Below, piece by piece: positions 18,459-27,770 of a stretch of 64,000 nt of DNA. The position numbers and the translations under genes are program-made. A model generated the notes under the pieces. The model saw only the letters and a list, made by a program, of their open reading frames with translations, was not told the origin of the DNA and searched no databases. Source of the DNA: Kitasatospora humi (GTDB lineage Bacteria > Actinomycetota > Actinomycetes > Streptomycetales > Streptomycetaceae); NCBI RefSeq assembly GCF_020907985.1, contig NZ_JAJJPA010000008.1:1-64000 (forward strand), read 5' to 3'. How positions within the stretch are numbered: the stretch's first letter is position 1; each line of letters starts with the position of its first letter.

Positions 18459-19991
18459 GTGACCACGCTTCCCACCCCCGATCCCGACCGCCTCGCCCGC
18501 CTGCGGGAGGCGTTCCTGACCGCCTCCTACACCGCTGACGGCTGCCTCGACCTCCTCGGCCCGACCGGCTACGCGGCGCTGGCCCGCAGCGAAGCGGTAC
18601 CGGCACTGCGCGCGACCCGGGGCGGCACGCCGCTGGAAACGCTGATCCGGCTCTTCCTGCTGCAGCAGCCGGCCTCCTACGCGGCGGCCGCGGCGGCACT
18701 GCCGGTCGAGGACTGCCTGATCGACGGCTGGCTGACGGCCGACGGTGACCTGGTCCGGGCCACGGTGGACGTCCGCCCGTACGCCAACGAGGTGGCCGGC
18801 CTGGCCAGCGCCGACGCCTGGGTGGTTTCCGACCTCGGCTGCGCGGTCGGCGGCGCGGGCGGGATCGGTGGCGGCGGCAGCGTGGCCGGCGTGCCGCGGC
18901 GCGAGCTGGTTCTGGGGGTCGGCGGGGCCTCCACCACGCTGGCCAACCTGGCGGTCCGCCGTCCGGTCCGGTCCGTCCTCGACCTGGGCACCGGCTCCGG
19001 CGTCCAGGCGCTGCACGCGGCCCGGCACGCCCAGCGGGTGACCGCCACCGATCTCAACCCGCGGGCGCTGGCCTTCGCCCGACTGACCCTGGCGCTCTCC
19101 GGCTTCGACCGCGTCGAGACCGTCGAGGGCAGCCTCTTCGAGCCGGTCGGCGACCAGAAGTTCGACCTGATCCTCTCCAACCCGCCGTTCGTGATCTCCC
19201 CCGGCAGCCGGTTCGTCTACCGGGACGGTGGCATGGCCGGCGACGAGCTCTGCCGCAGTGTGGTGCGGTCCGCCGCCGCGCACCTGGAGCCCGGCGGCTA
19301 CTGCCAGCTACTGGCCAATTGGCAGCACGTCAAGGGTGAGGACTGGCACGACCGGCTGGCCGGCTGGGTGGCCGGTACCGGTCTGGACGCCTGGGTGGTC
19401 CAGCGCGAGGTGCAGGACGTGGCACAGTACGCGGAACTCTGGCTGCGTGACGGCGGCGACCACCTGGCCGGCCGAGAGGTCTACGAGGCCCGCTACAACG
19501 AGTGGCTGGACGCCTTCGAAGCGGCGGGCGCGGAGGGCATCGGCTTCGGCTGGATCACCCTGCGCAACTCCGGCGCCGAGCAGCCGGCCGTGCGCATCGA
19601 GGAGTGGCCGCACCCGGTCGAGCAGCCGCTCGGCCCGCACATCGAGCGCTGGTTCGCCCGGCAGGACTTCCTGCGCGAGCAGGACGACGCGGCGCTGCTA
19701 GCCGCCCGCTACTTGCTGGCCGAAGAGGTGGTCCAGGAGCAGGTGGGCCCCCCTGGTGCGGAGGACCCGGAGCACGTGGTGCTGCGGCAGGGCCGGGGAA
19801 TGCGCCGGGCCACCAAGGTCGACACGGTGGGCGCCGGGTTCGCCGGCGTCTGCGACGGTTCGCTGGCGGCCGGAGACATCGTCGACGCGATCGCCCAGCT
19901 GCTGGACGAGGACGGGGCACGGCTGCGCGACCGGGTGCCCGAGTCACTGCGGCTGCTGATCGAGCAGGGCTTCATCGAGCCTGTCGTCTGA
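18459..19991 (+). CDS. Class I SAM-dependent methyltransferase
   Basis: This is a 510-residue protein. An N-terminal helical domain (about 1-150, with LETLIRLFLLQQPASYAAAAAALP) precedes a Rossmann core. The SAM motif VLDLGTGSGVQALHAA lies near 172, then VTATDLNPRALAFARL and the catalytic NPPFV near 241. NPP(F/Y) is typical of methyltransferases acting on amide or exocyclic nitrogens, such as PrmC/HemK and RsmC relatives. The C-terminal third (EVYEARYNEWLDAFEAAGAEG) is family-specific. The GTG at 18459 follows GGCGGGAGAATGGGCGG. The substrate is unknown; a glutamine, rRNA or DNA base is possible. Confidence 0.82.
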   Translation: MTTLPTPDPDRLARLREAFLTASYTADGCLDLLGPTGYAALARSEAVPALRATRGGTPLETLIRLFLLQQPASYAAAAAALPVEDCLIDGWLTADGDLVRATVDVRPYANEVAGLASADAWVVSDLGCAVGGAGGIGGGGSVAGVPRRELVLGVGGASTTLANLAVRRPVRSVLDLGTGSGVQALHAARHAQRVTATDLNPRALAFARLTLALSGFDRVETVEGSLFEPVGDQKFDLILSNPPFVISPGSRFVYRDGGMAGDELCRSVVRSAAAHLEPGGYCQLLANWQHVKGEDWHDRLAGWVAGTGLDAWVVQREVQDVAQYAELWLRDGGDHLAGREVYEARYNEWLDAFEAAGAEGIGFGWITLRNSGAEQPAVRIEEWPHPVEQPLGPHIERWFARQDFLREQDDAALLAARYLLAEEVVQEQVGPPGAEDPEHVVLRQGRGMRRATKVDTVGAGFAGVCDGSLAAGDIVDAIAQLLDEDGARLRDRVPESLRLLIEQGFIEPVV

Positions 19992-20110
19992 CCCAGCCTG
20001 CCGTCTGCCCCAGCAGGCTGTCTGACCTGGCCCTCGTCGATTCAGCCAGCCGTTCGACCCGGCCGGTCGTCCGACCCAGCCTGTCCTCTGCCTCAGCCTG
20101 CCGTCCGCCA
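19979..20110 (+). repeat. Degenerate 17-18-bp CCTG-CGTCTG-CCCAG repeats
   Basis: Starting in the last codons of the methyltransferase gene, units such as CCTGTCGTCTGACCCAG, CCTGCCGTCTGCCCCAG, GTCGTCCGACCCAG and CCTGTCCTCTGCCTCAG repeat about six times. The array fills the first part of a 300-bp gap. Confidence 0.7.
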
Positions 20111-20292
20111 CGGCGCGGCTGCACGCGCCTCCCCGGCCCAAGTCGGGCCGGGAGCCGTGTTCACCCAGTCGTGACCTCCCGTTCCCCTGGTGGACCCGGC
20201 CGCTCCGCCTCCGGTTGCCCCCGCCTTGCCAGGCTGCCCGGGAGGTCCACGCTGCCCGGGGATGCTCCCGGGTGCAGGCGAGAGGGAGACGG

Positions 20293-20754
20293 GTGGCCGC
20301 GGAACCGGCGACGGTCGCAGGGGGCGTACTGGTGCTCTTCGGAGGCGCACTGCTGTTCTGGTGCGCGGCGGAGCTGCGCCTGCGCCACCGGTTGCGCCGG
20401 AACGGCGTCCCGGTGACCGCCCTGGTGGTGCCGGACACCGCCCAGGGACAGGTGGCCGACTCGGCTCCGCTGCTCTCCTACGCCACGCTGCCCGCGCGGC
20501 TGACCTGTGACGAACCGACCGAGGCAGCCGTGCTGCTCTCCCGCCCGCGCGGTACCACCACGCTGAGCCGGCCGATCGGCCTGCTGCCGGGCAGCTCGGT
20601 GCGCGTCTGCTACGACCCGCGCCGCCCGGCCCGAGTCGTGCTGACCGGCCTGGGCACCGCAGCCTCGCTGCCGATGGACGTCTTCTGGACGCTGCTCGGC
20701 ACCAGCTCCCTGGCAGGCGGGCTGAGCCTGCTGGCCATCGCACTGCGACGCTGA
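20293..20754 (+). CDS. Small two-helix membrane protein (DUF3592-like)
   Basis: This 153-residue protein has an N-terminal helix (ATVAGGVLVLFGGALLFWCAAEL) and a C-terminal helix (DVFWTLLGTSSLAGGLSLLAIAL). A central roughly 85-residue beta-rich domain starts NGVPVTALVV and ends VRVCYDPRRPARVVLTG. That pattern (VxxLVYDPxxPxxA near a membrane helix) matches the DUF3592 type. The GTG at 20293 follows AGAGGGAGAC. Its function is unknown. It lies between the methyltransferase and topA genes. Confidence 0.72.
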   Translation: MAAEPATVAGGVLVLFGGALLFWCAAELRLRHRLRRNGVPVTALVVPDTAQGQVADSAPLLSYATLPARLTCDEPTEAAVLLSRPRGTTTLSRPIGLLPGSSVRVCYDPRRPARVVLTGLGTAASLPMDVFWTLLGTSSLAGGLSLLAIALRR

Positions 20755-21300
20755 TCCCCGGCGCCCGCCTGCCGGGTCCGAACCGTCGGTGCCCGTCCGT
20801 CGGCGCCCGCGCTGTCGCCGCCGTCCAGCCGGCACCTGGTCCGACCTGGTCCGCCGACGATACCCAACCCTCGGCGCTGATCCTCCTGCCGCCGCCCCGC
20901 CGACGCCCGCCCCCAGCACCCGGTCCGCCCCGCCGACGACGCCCGCCCCGGTACCCGGCCCGCCGCCGGCTTCCCGCGGCTCGGACGGTACGGCCGAACT
21001 CGGCCATCACAGGCGCCGCAGTGTCCTGATTGGGCCGGTTCCTGCCGCTGTGACGGCCTCCCGACCCGGTCAGAGGCATAACCGCGCGGCGGAAACGTCC
21101 ATCATCGGGTTACCGTTCGAGTGGCGTCGGTCGGCCTTGCCAGTGAAAAAGCGGGATCCGTCCGTTTGACAAGGGTGACCAGGGTACGGTCACACTCCGC
21201 TGGTGGGGTCGTCGCATTGCGGTGCCCCAGGCGGTGGTGTGCCGGGCGTCGGCCATCCGTCGGCCAGCACACAGGAAGCGACCGGAAGAGAAGAGCGAAG
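20755..21300. other. topA upstream region
   Basis: This 546-bp stretch has no gene. TTGACA at 21166-21171 is a good -35 hexamer. The nearest -10-like hexamer, TACGGT at 21185, is too close (13-bp spacer), so the promoter assignment is tentative. The first 250 bases are Pro/Ala-coding-like DNA (CCGCC, CGCCC runs) without ribosome sites. In other Streptomyces topA promoters respond to supercoiling; nothing here proves that. Confidence 0.5.
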
Positions 21301-24222
21301 GTGTCCCCGAGCAGCGAGACCGCGCAGGGCGGGAAGCGACTCGTCATTGTCGAGTCGCCCGCCAAGGCGAAGACGATCAAGGGCTACCTCGGCCCCGGCT
21401 ACATCGTCGAGGCGAGCGTCGGGCACATCCGCGACCTGCCGAAGACGGCAGCCGAAGTGCCGGACAAGTACACCGGCGAGCTGCGCCGGCTCGGGGTGGA
21501 CGTCGAGCACGACTTCACCCCCATCTACGTGGTCAGCGCCGAGAAGAAGGCCCAGGTCACCAAGCTCAAGCAGTTGCTCGCGGAGTCGGACGAGCTCTTC
21601 CTCGCCACCGATGAGGACCGCGAGGGCGAGGCGATCGCCTGGCACCTGCAGGAGGTGCTCAAGCCCAAGGTCCCGGTCAAGCGGATGGTCTTCCACGAGA
21701 TCACCAAGGCCGCGATCCAGGAGGCGGTGGCCAACCCGCGCCAGCTCAACCAGCGCCTGGTCGATGCCCAGGAGACCCGTCGGATCCTCGACCGGCTGTA
21801 CGGCTACGAGGTCTCCCCGGTGCTGTGGAAGAAGGTCATGCCGAGCCTGTCGGCGGGCCGGGTGCAGTCCGTGGCCACCCGCCTGGTGGTCGAGCGGGAA
21901 CGCGAGCGGATCGCCTTCACCTCGGCCTCGTACTGGGACCTGGTCGCCGTCTTCGGCACCGGCCGCACCCCGGCCGACTCCGGCCAGTCGCCCGCCTCCG
22001 CTGACCCGGAGACCTTCGGCGCCCGGCTGTCCAGCGTGGACGGCAAGCGGATCGCCAGCGGTCGCGACTTCGGCCCCGACGGCCGGCTGAAGACCGCCAA
22101 CACCCTGCACTTGGACGAGACGGCCGCCCGGGCGCTGGCCGCCGCCCTGGAGCGCACCGCGTTCGGCGTGCGCAGCGTCGAGTCCAAGCCGTACCGCCGC
22201 TCGCCGTACGCCCCGTTCCGCACCACCACGCTGCAGCAGGAGGCCAGCCGCAAGCTGGGCTTCGGCGCCAAGCGGACCATGCAGGTGGCCCAGAAGCTGT
22301 ACGAGAACGGCTTCATCACCTATATGCGCACCGACTCCACCACGCTCTCCGAGACCGCGGTGGCCGCGGCCCGGGCCCAGGTGACCCAGCTCTACGGCGC
22401 CGACTACCTGCCGGACGCCCCCCGGGTCTACGCGAGCAAGGTCAAGAACGCCCAGGAGGCGCACGAGGCGATCCGCCCGTCCGGCGACCGCTTCCGCACT
22501 CCGGCCGAGACCGGCCTGAGCGGCGACGACTTCAGGCTCTACGAGCTGATCTGGATGCGCACGGTCGCCTCCCAGATGAAGGACGCGGTCGGCCAGTCGG
22601 TCACCGTGCGGGTCGGTGGCACGGCCGCCGACGGGCGGGACGTCGAGTTCTCGGCCTCCGGCAAGGTCATCACCTTCCACGGGTTCCTCAAGGCGTACGT
22701 CGAGGGCGCCGACGACCCCAACGCCGAGCTGGACGACCGCGAGCGCCGGCTGCCGCAGATGGCCCAGGGCGACCCGCTGGCCGCCGAGCAGCTCACGCCG
22801 GAGGGCCACGCGACCAAGCCGCCGGCCCGCTACACCGAGGCCTCGCTGGTGAAGGAGCTGGAGGACCGGGAGATCGGCCGTCCCTCCACCTACGCGTCGA
22901 TCATCGACACCATCATCAACCGCCGCTACGTCTTCAAGAAGGGCACGGCCCTGGTGCCGTCCTTCCTCTCCTTCGCGGTGGTGAACCTGCTGGAGAAGCA
23001 CTTCGGCCGGCTGGTCGACTACGACTTCACCGCGAAGATGGAGGACGACCTCGACCGGATCGCCGCCGGTCAGGCCGAGTCGGTGCCGTGGCTGAAGCGC
23101 TTCTACTTCGGTGAGGGCGAGGGCACCGGCGGTGCCGCCGAGGCCGGCAACGGCGACGGCGACCACCTGGGCGGCCTCAAGGAGCTGGTCACCGACCTCG
23201 GCGCGATCGACGCCCGGGAGATCAGCTCGTTCCGGCTGAGCGACGACATCACCCTGCGGGTCGGCCGCTACGGTCCGTACGTGGAGAAGGCTTCGGCCGA
23301 GGCCGACCAGCCGGGCCAGCGCGCCGACATCCCGGACGAGCTGCCGCCGGACGAGCTGACCGTGGAGCTGGCCGAGGAGCTGCTGGCCAAGCCCAGCGGC
23401 GACTACGAGCTGGGCCACGACCCGGAGACCGGCCACATGCTGGTCGCCAAGGACGGCCGCTACGGTCCGTACGTCACCGAGGTGCTGCCCGAGGGCACCC
23501 CGAAGACCGGCAAGAACGCGGTCAAGCCGCGCACCGCCTCGCTCTTCAAGACGATGTCGCTGGACACCGTCACCCTGGAGGACGCGCTGCGGCTGCTGGC
23601 GCTGCCCCGGGTGGTCGGCACCGACGCCGAGGGCGTGGAGATCACCGCGCAGAACGGCCGCTACGGGCCGTACCTGAAGAAGGGGACCGACTCGCGTTCG
23701 CTGACCAGCGAGGAGCAGATCTTCACGGTCACCCTGGAAGAGGCGCTGGCGATCTACGCCCAGCCCAAGCAGCGCGGCCGGGCCGCCGCCGCCCCGCCGC
23801 TGCGCGAGCTGGGCACCGATCCGGTCAGCGAGCGCCCGGTGGTGGTCAAGGACGGCCGGTTCGGTCCGTACGTGACCGATGGCGAGACCAATGCGACGCT
23901 CCGCAAGGACGACGACGTCGCCACCATCACCCCTGAGCGCGGCTACGAGCTGCTGGCGGAGAAGCGGGCCCGCGGACCGGTGAAGAAGGCGGCCAAGAAG
24001 ACCGCGAAGAAGGCGGCCACCAAGAAGACCGCCGCGACCAAGACGGCCGCGACCAAGACCGCCGCTGCCAAGAAGACGGCCGCCAAGAAGACCACGACGG
24101 CCAAGAAGACCACGACGGCGAAGAAGGCCACGGCGGCCAAGACCACCGCCGCGAAGAAGACGACCGCCAAGAAGACGGCGGCGGCCAAGGAGACCGCCGC
24201 CGAGCCTGGTCAGGAGGTCTGA
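21301..24222 (+). CDS. topA: DNA topoisomerase I (type IA)
   Basis: This 973-residue enzyme relaxes negative supercoils. The TOPRIM domain begins KRLVIVESPAKAKTIKGYLG and has LATDEDREGEAIAWHL. The catalytic Tyr is in FITYMRTDS (Tyr 341). After the core come repeated C-terminal modules, each with a GRYGPYV-type motif (residues about 655, 715, 780, 855). The last roughly 80 residues form the long Lys/Ala/Thr tail (KKTAAKK units) typical of Streptomyces TopA and linked to processivity. The GTG at 21301 follows AAGAGAAGAGCGAAG. A strong hairpin follows the stop. Confidence 0.97.
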   Translation: MSPSSETAQGGKRLVIVESPAKAKTIKGYLGPGYIVEASVGHIRDLPKTAAEVPDKYTGELRRLGVDVEHDFTPIYVVSAEKKAQVTKLKQLLAESDELFLATDEDREGEAIAWHLQEVLKPKVPVKRMVFHEITKAAIQEAVANPRQLNQRLVDAQETRRILDRLYGYEVSPVLWKKVMPSLSAGRVQSVATRLVVERERERIAFTSASYWDLVAVFGTGRTPADSGQSPASADPETFGARLSSVDGKRIASGRDFGPDGRLKTANTLHLDETAARALAAALERTAFGVRSVESKPYRRSPYAPFRTTTLQQEASRKLGFGAKRTMQVAQKLYENGFITYMRTDSTTLSETAVAAARAQVTQLYGADYLPDAPRVYASKVKNAQEAHEAIRPSGDRFRTPAETGLSGDDFRLYELIWMRTVASQMKDAVGQSVTVRVGGTAADGRDVEFSASGKVITFHGFLKAYVEGADDPNAELDDRERRLPQMAQGDPLAAEQLTPEGHATKPPARYTEASLVKELEDREIGRPSTYASIIDTIINRRYVFKKGTALVPSFLSFAVVNLLEKHFGRLVDYDFTAKMEDDLDRIAAGQAESVPWLKRFYFGEGEGTGGAAEAGNGDGDHLGGLKELVTDLGAIDAREISSFRLSDDITLRVGRYGPYVEKASAEADQPGQRADIPDELPPDELTVELAEELLAKPSGDYELGHDPETGHMLVAKDGRYGPYVTEVLPEGTPKTGKNAVKPRTASLFKTMSLDTVTLEDALRLLALPRVVGTDAEGVEITAQNGRYGPYLKKGTDSRSLTSEEQIFTVTLEEALAIYAQPKQRGRAAAAPPLRELGTDPVSERPVVVKDGRFGPYVTDGETNATLRKDDDVATITPERGYELLAEKRARGPVKKAAKKTAKKAATKKTAATKTAATKTAAAKKTAAKKTTTAKKTTTAKKATAAKTTAAKKTTAKKTAAAKETAAEPGQEV

Positions 24223-24252
24223 ACCAACCGCGAGCGGTGAGCCGGACCAGCC

Positions 24253-24280
24253 GGGAGCGGTGAGCTCGCTCACCGCTCCC
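24253..24280 (+). terminator. topA terminator
   Basis: A perfect 13-bp inverted repeat (24253-24265 with 24268-24280) folds into a tight hairpin 30 bases after the topA stop. It shows no U-tract. Confidence 0.75.
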
Positions 24281-24359
24281 GCGTCACAACCCGGTCATAG
24301 CCGGGCCTCACCTTGCCGTGCGCCCGTTGGCGCTCCGTCCCGCCCGCTACGCTGACCGT

Positions 24360-27300
24360 ATGACGAGCGAGGAGCAGCCCACCCCCACTGTGCCCGTCCT
24401 CCCCGAAGTGGCGCCGGCCGGCACCCCCGGCGAGCGGGCGCGTGCCCTGCTGCGGTTGCGCCCGTACCGCCGGCTGTGGGTGACCCAGCTGATCAGCGGC
24501 ACCGCCGACCGGCTCGGCTTCCTGGTGCTGCTCGCGCTGACCGTCACCGCCGCCGCCACGGCCGGCCTGTTCGGCGGCGGCTACCGGGGCGCGGCCTTCG
24601 CGCTGGCGCTGGTCTTCGCGGTCCGGCTGCTGGCCGCCGGGCTGGTCGGGGTGGCGCTGCTCGGCCCGCTGCACCGGCTGCTCAGCGGTCCGCTGGACCG
24701 CCGCTGGACGCTGATCGCCGCCGACGGGCTGCGCGCGGCCCTGATCGGGATCGCGCCCTGGTGGGCGGTCTGGACCCACCAGGCGGTGCCGGTCTACGCG
24801 CTGCTGGCCACCATCTTCGTGACCGGTGCGGCCGAGCGGGTCTGGTCGACCGCCAAGGGCGCCACCACGCCCACCCTGCTGCCGGTCGGCGACCCCTACG
24901 CACCGCAGGCGGAGCAGCGGCCCTCGGCGGCCAACCTCGACACCGTCCGCACCATCGACATGCGCACCGGCTGGGCCACCGTGCCGTTGGCGGCGGTCGG
25001 GCTGGTCGCTCTCACCCTGCTGAACAACCTGCTGGCCGCGCTAGGCGTGGACTGGCTGCGGGCCCACCAGGTCACCTCGGCCGCGCTCGGCGCGGCACTG
25101 CTGTTCGCCGGCTCGGCCGCCCTGCTCCACCTGCAGGACCTGCCCGGCGTACCGGCCGGTCACCGGCCCGCCTCGCCGCTGCAGGGCCTGCGGGCGCCGA
25201 CCGACGCGACCCCGGGCCCGGCGCTGGGCAAGGGCCGCACCGGCTCCGCCCCGTACTTCACCTTCGCCGTCGCCGCGGCCTACGCGGCGATGGCCGGCAC
25301 CGCGGCGCTGGCCCTGTTCACCGCCGCGGAGCACGGCGCCGGACCGATCGGCTACGGCCTGCTGGTGCTGGCCACCACCGGGCTGCCCTGGCTGGGCCTG
25401 CGGCTGACCCGGGTCACACTGCCCGCGCTCTCCCGCCGCCGGCTGCTCGCGGTCGGTCTGCTGACCATCGGGGTCGCGCTGATCCTGGCCGGGCTGGTCT
25501 TCGACTTCGTGCTGATCCTGCTGCTCACCTCGGCGGCCGCGGTGGCGGCCGGCCTGGTGATCGGGGTCGGTCGCGGGCTGCTCGCCCAGGAGGTCGAGGA
25601 GGCCCGGCTGCCTCGGGTGACCGAGCACCTCTACGCGGTGCTGCGGATCGTGGTGGGCGCCGCGCTGGTCGGCATGCCGCTGCTGGCCGCCGCCTACGGC
25701 GAGATCGACTACGGCAGCCGGGCTCCGGGCAGCTTCAGCTTCGTGCACGGTGGTGCCGGCATCGCGGTGGCCACCGCCGGGGTGCTCATCCTGGCGCTGG
25801 CCGGCCTGGTCCTGCTGAAGACCGACGACCAGCGCGGCACCGTGCCGTTCGGCAGGGAGCTGCTGGAGGCGCTCGGCGGTGACCGCGACGTGCCCGAGCA
25901 CCGGGCCACCGGCACCGGCTTCTTCATCGCGCTGGAGGGCGGCGACGGCGCCGGCAAGTCCACCCAGGCGCAGGCGCTGGCCGAGTGGATCCGCAGCAAG
26001 GGCCACGAGGTGGTGCTGACCCGGGAGCCGGGTGGCAGCCCGGTCGGGCAGCGGCTGCGCGGCCTGGTGCTGGACGTCGGCAACACCGGCCTGTCGCACC
26101 GCGCCGAGGCGCTGATCTACGCGGCCGACCGGGCCGAGCACGTGGAGAACGTGATCCGGCCGGCGCTGGCCCGTGGCGCAGTGGTGATCACCGACCGCTA
26201 CATGGACTCCTCGATCGCCTACCAGGGCGCCGGGCGCGACCTGGCCGCCACCGAGGTGGCCCGGATCTCCCGCTGGGCCACCGGCGGCCTGGTGCCGGAC
26301 CTGACCGTGGTGCTCGACGTCGACCCGGTGCGGGCCCGCGAGCGCTTCACCGAGGCGTTGGACCGGCTGGAGAACGAACCGATCGAGTTCCACGCCCGGG
26401 TCCGGGCCGGGTTCCTGGCCCTGGCCGCCGCTGACCCGGTGCGCTACCTGGTGGTCGACGCCAGCAAGGCGCCCGCGCTGGTCACCACCGCGATCCGGCA
26501 CCGGCTCGACCGCGAGCTACCGCTCTCCGAGAAGGAGAAGGAGGCGCGGCGCGAGCAGGAGCGGCTGGCCCGTGAGGAGGCCGAGCGTCGCGCCGCCGAG
26601 GAGGCCCGCAAGAAGGCCGAGGCCGAGGAGGCCGAGCGCAAGCGCCAGGAGCTGCTGGAGAAGCTGCGCGCCGAGCAGGCCGAGAAGGAGCGGCTGGCCC
26701 GCGAGGAGGCGGCCCGCAGGCAGGCCGAGGAGGAGCGCAAGCGCGCCGAGGAAGCCCGGCTGGCAGCCGAGGCGGAAGCCGCCCGCAAGGCGGCGGAGGA
26801 GGCCGAGCGGCGCGCCGCCGAGGAGGCTCGGTTGGCGGCCGAGGCCGCCGAGCAGGCCCGCAAGGAGGCCGAGGCGCGGGCGCAGGCCGAGTTGCAGCGC
26901 CAGCGCGATGTGCAGCGCGAGGAGCAGCGCCGGCGCGCCGAGGAGGCTCTGCAGCGGGCCGAGGAGGCTCGCCAGGCCGAGGAGGCCGCGGCGGCGGCCC
27001 GCGCCGCGAACGACGCCGAGGCGGTGACCGAGGAGATCCCGATCCCGGGCTCCGAGGAGCTCACCGAGGAGATCTCCGAGGCCCAGCGGCAGGCGGCCGT
27101 GGCCGCCGCCGAGAAGCTGGCGGGGCAGCGGGGCGGCACGAGCGACGGCGGCACGAGCGGCGCTGGCACGAGCGGCAACGGCACCGAGGCCGGCGGCGCT
27201 GAGGGCAACGGCGCGAAGGGCAACGGCGCGAAGGGCAACGGCGCTGACGGCAACGGCGCTGACGGCAACGGCACTGAGGGCAACGGCGCGAAGGGCGCCG

Positions 27301-27641
27301 TGCAGAGGCCCGAGGAGCGCACCGCGGTGCTGCCGGTGGTGCGGGACGAGGCAGCCGAGGAGCGCACGGCCGTGCTGCCGGCCGTCGGTCCGGGCAAGCT
27401 GCCGCCGGTGCGGCCGGTCGAGGAGCGGGTGCCGCCGGGCCTGTGGCGGCCCGAGCCCACCGAGCCGGCGGCCGAGCCGAAGCGCCCGCGGCGCCCGTCA
27501 TGGGCAGAGGAGACCCCGATGGACGACCTGCCGACGCTGACCGACTCGCTGCTCGGCACCCGCGAGGAGTGGGCCCGGTGGGAGCAGGCCGACCCGGACG
27601 AGGACGACCGCGGCGGCAGGGGCCGCAAGCGGCGCAAGTAG
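24360..27641 (+). CDS. tmk: MFS-like membrane domain fused to thymidylate kinase
   Basis: This is a 1,093-residue multidomain protein. Residues about 35-500 hold about 10-12 membrane helices of MFS type (RLGFLVLLALTVTAAATAGL, GFDFV-like helices). Residues about 520-725 are a full thymidylate kinase: P-loop ALEGGDGAGKST, LTREPGGSPVGQRLR, and DRYMDSSIAYQGAGRDL. It phosphorylates dTMP to dTDP. Residues about 722-915 are a Glu/Arg/Ala coiled coil (EEAERRAAEEARKKAEAEEA), then a six-unit (G/D)GNG-type repeat, then an acidic tail. The ATG at 24360 is chosen because it is the first start after the gap. This fusion is known in Streptomyces. Confidence 0.92.
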   Translation: MTSEEQPTPTVPVLPEVAPAGTPGERARALLRLRPYRRLWVTQLISGTADRLGFLVLLALTVTAAATAGLFGGGYRGAAFALALVFAVRLLAAGLVGVALLGPLHRLLSGPLDRRWTLIAADGLRAALIGIAPWWAVWTHQAVPVYALLATIFVTGAAERVWSTAKGATTPTLLPVGDPYAPQAEQRPSAANLDTVRTIDMRTGWATVPLAAVGLVALTLLNNLLAALGVDWLRAHQVTSAALGAALLFAGSAALLHLQDLPGVPAGHRPASPLQGLRAPTDATPGPALGKGRTGSAPYFTFAVAAAYAAMAGTAALALFTAAEHGAGPIGYGLLVLATTGLPWLGLRLTRVTLPALSRRRLLAVGLLTIGVALILAGLVFDFVLILLLTSAAAVAAGLVIGVGRGLLAQEVEEARLPRVTEHLYAVLRIVVGAALVGMPLLAAAYGEIDYGSRAPGSFSFVHGGAGIAVATAGVLILALAGLVLLKTDDQRGTVPFGRELLEALGGDRDVPEHRATGTGFFIALEGGDGAGKSTQAQALAEWIRSKGHEVVLTREPGGSPVGQRLRGLVLDVGNTGLSHRAEALIYAADRAEHVENVIRPALARGAVVITDRYMDSSIAYQGAGRDLAATEVARISRWATGGLVPDLTVVLDVDPVRARERFTEALDRLENEPIEFHARVRAGFLALAAADPVRYLVVDASKAPALVTTAIRHRLDRELPLSEKEKEARREQERLAREEAERRAAEEARKKAEAEEAERKRQELLEKLRAEQAEKERLAREEAARRQAEEERKRAEEARLAAEAEAARKAAEEAERRAAEEARLAAEAAEQARKEAEARAQAELQRQRDVQREEQRRRAEEALQRAEEARQAEEAAAAARAANDAEAVTEEIPIPGSEELTEEISEAQRQAAVAAAEKLAGQRGGTSDGGTSGAGTSGNGTEAGGAEGNGAKGNGAKGNGADGNGADGNGTEGNGAKGAVQRPEERTAVLPVVRDEAAEERTAVLPAVGPGKLPPVRPVEERVPPGLWRPEPTEPAAEPKRPRRPSWAEETPMDDLPTLTDSLLGTREEWARWEQADPDEDDRGGRGRKRRK
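27201..27296 (+). repeat. In-frame 15-bp repeats in tmk (GNGAK/GNGAD)
   Basis: Six 15-bp units of the type AAGGGCAACGGCGCG lie in tandem and encode a flexible Gly-Asn-Gly linker. It separates the coiled coil from the acidic tail. Copy number may vary between strains. Confidence 0.9.
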
Positions 27642-27654
27642 CGGTGGTGCCGCA

Positions 27655-27681
27655 GCCCGCCCCGGTCTGTCCGGGGCGGGC
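27655..27681 (+). terminator. tmk terminator
   Basis: A perfect 11-bp stem (GCCCGCCCCGG at 27655-27665 with its complement at 27671-27681) has a 5-nt loop. It lies 14 bases after the tmk stop and ahead of holB. Confidence 0.75.
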
Positions 27682-27770
27682 CGTATGCTCGCTGGCGGAA
27701 GGCTCGAGCGGGTTGGCTCGGGCGCGAGACCCGGCCGGGCGCGGTCCGGGCGCGGAGTGTGGGAGCAGCG

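Noticed and set aside
21190..24273. A 1,027-codon open frame antisense to topA
   Set aside because: It mirrors the GC-rich third-position pattern of topA, has no recognisable domain and no ribosome site; topA is certain on the plus strand.
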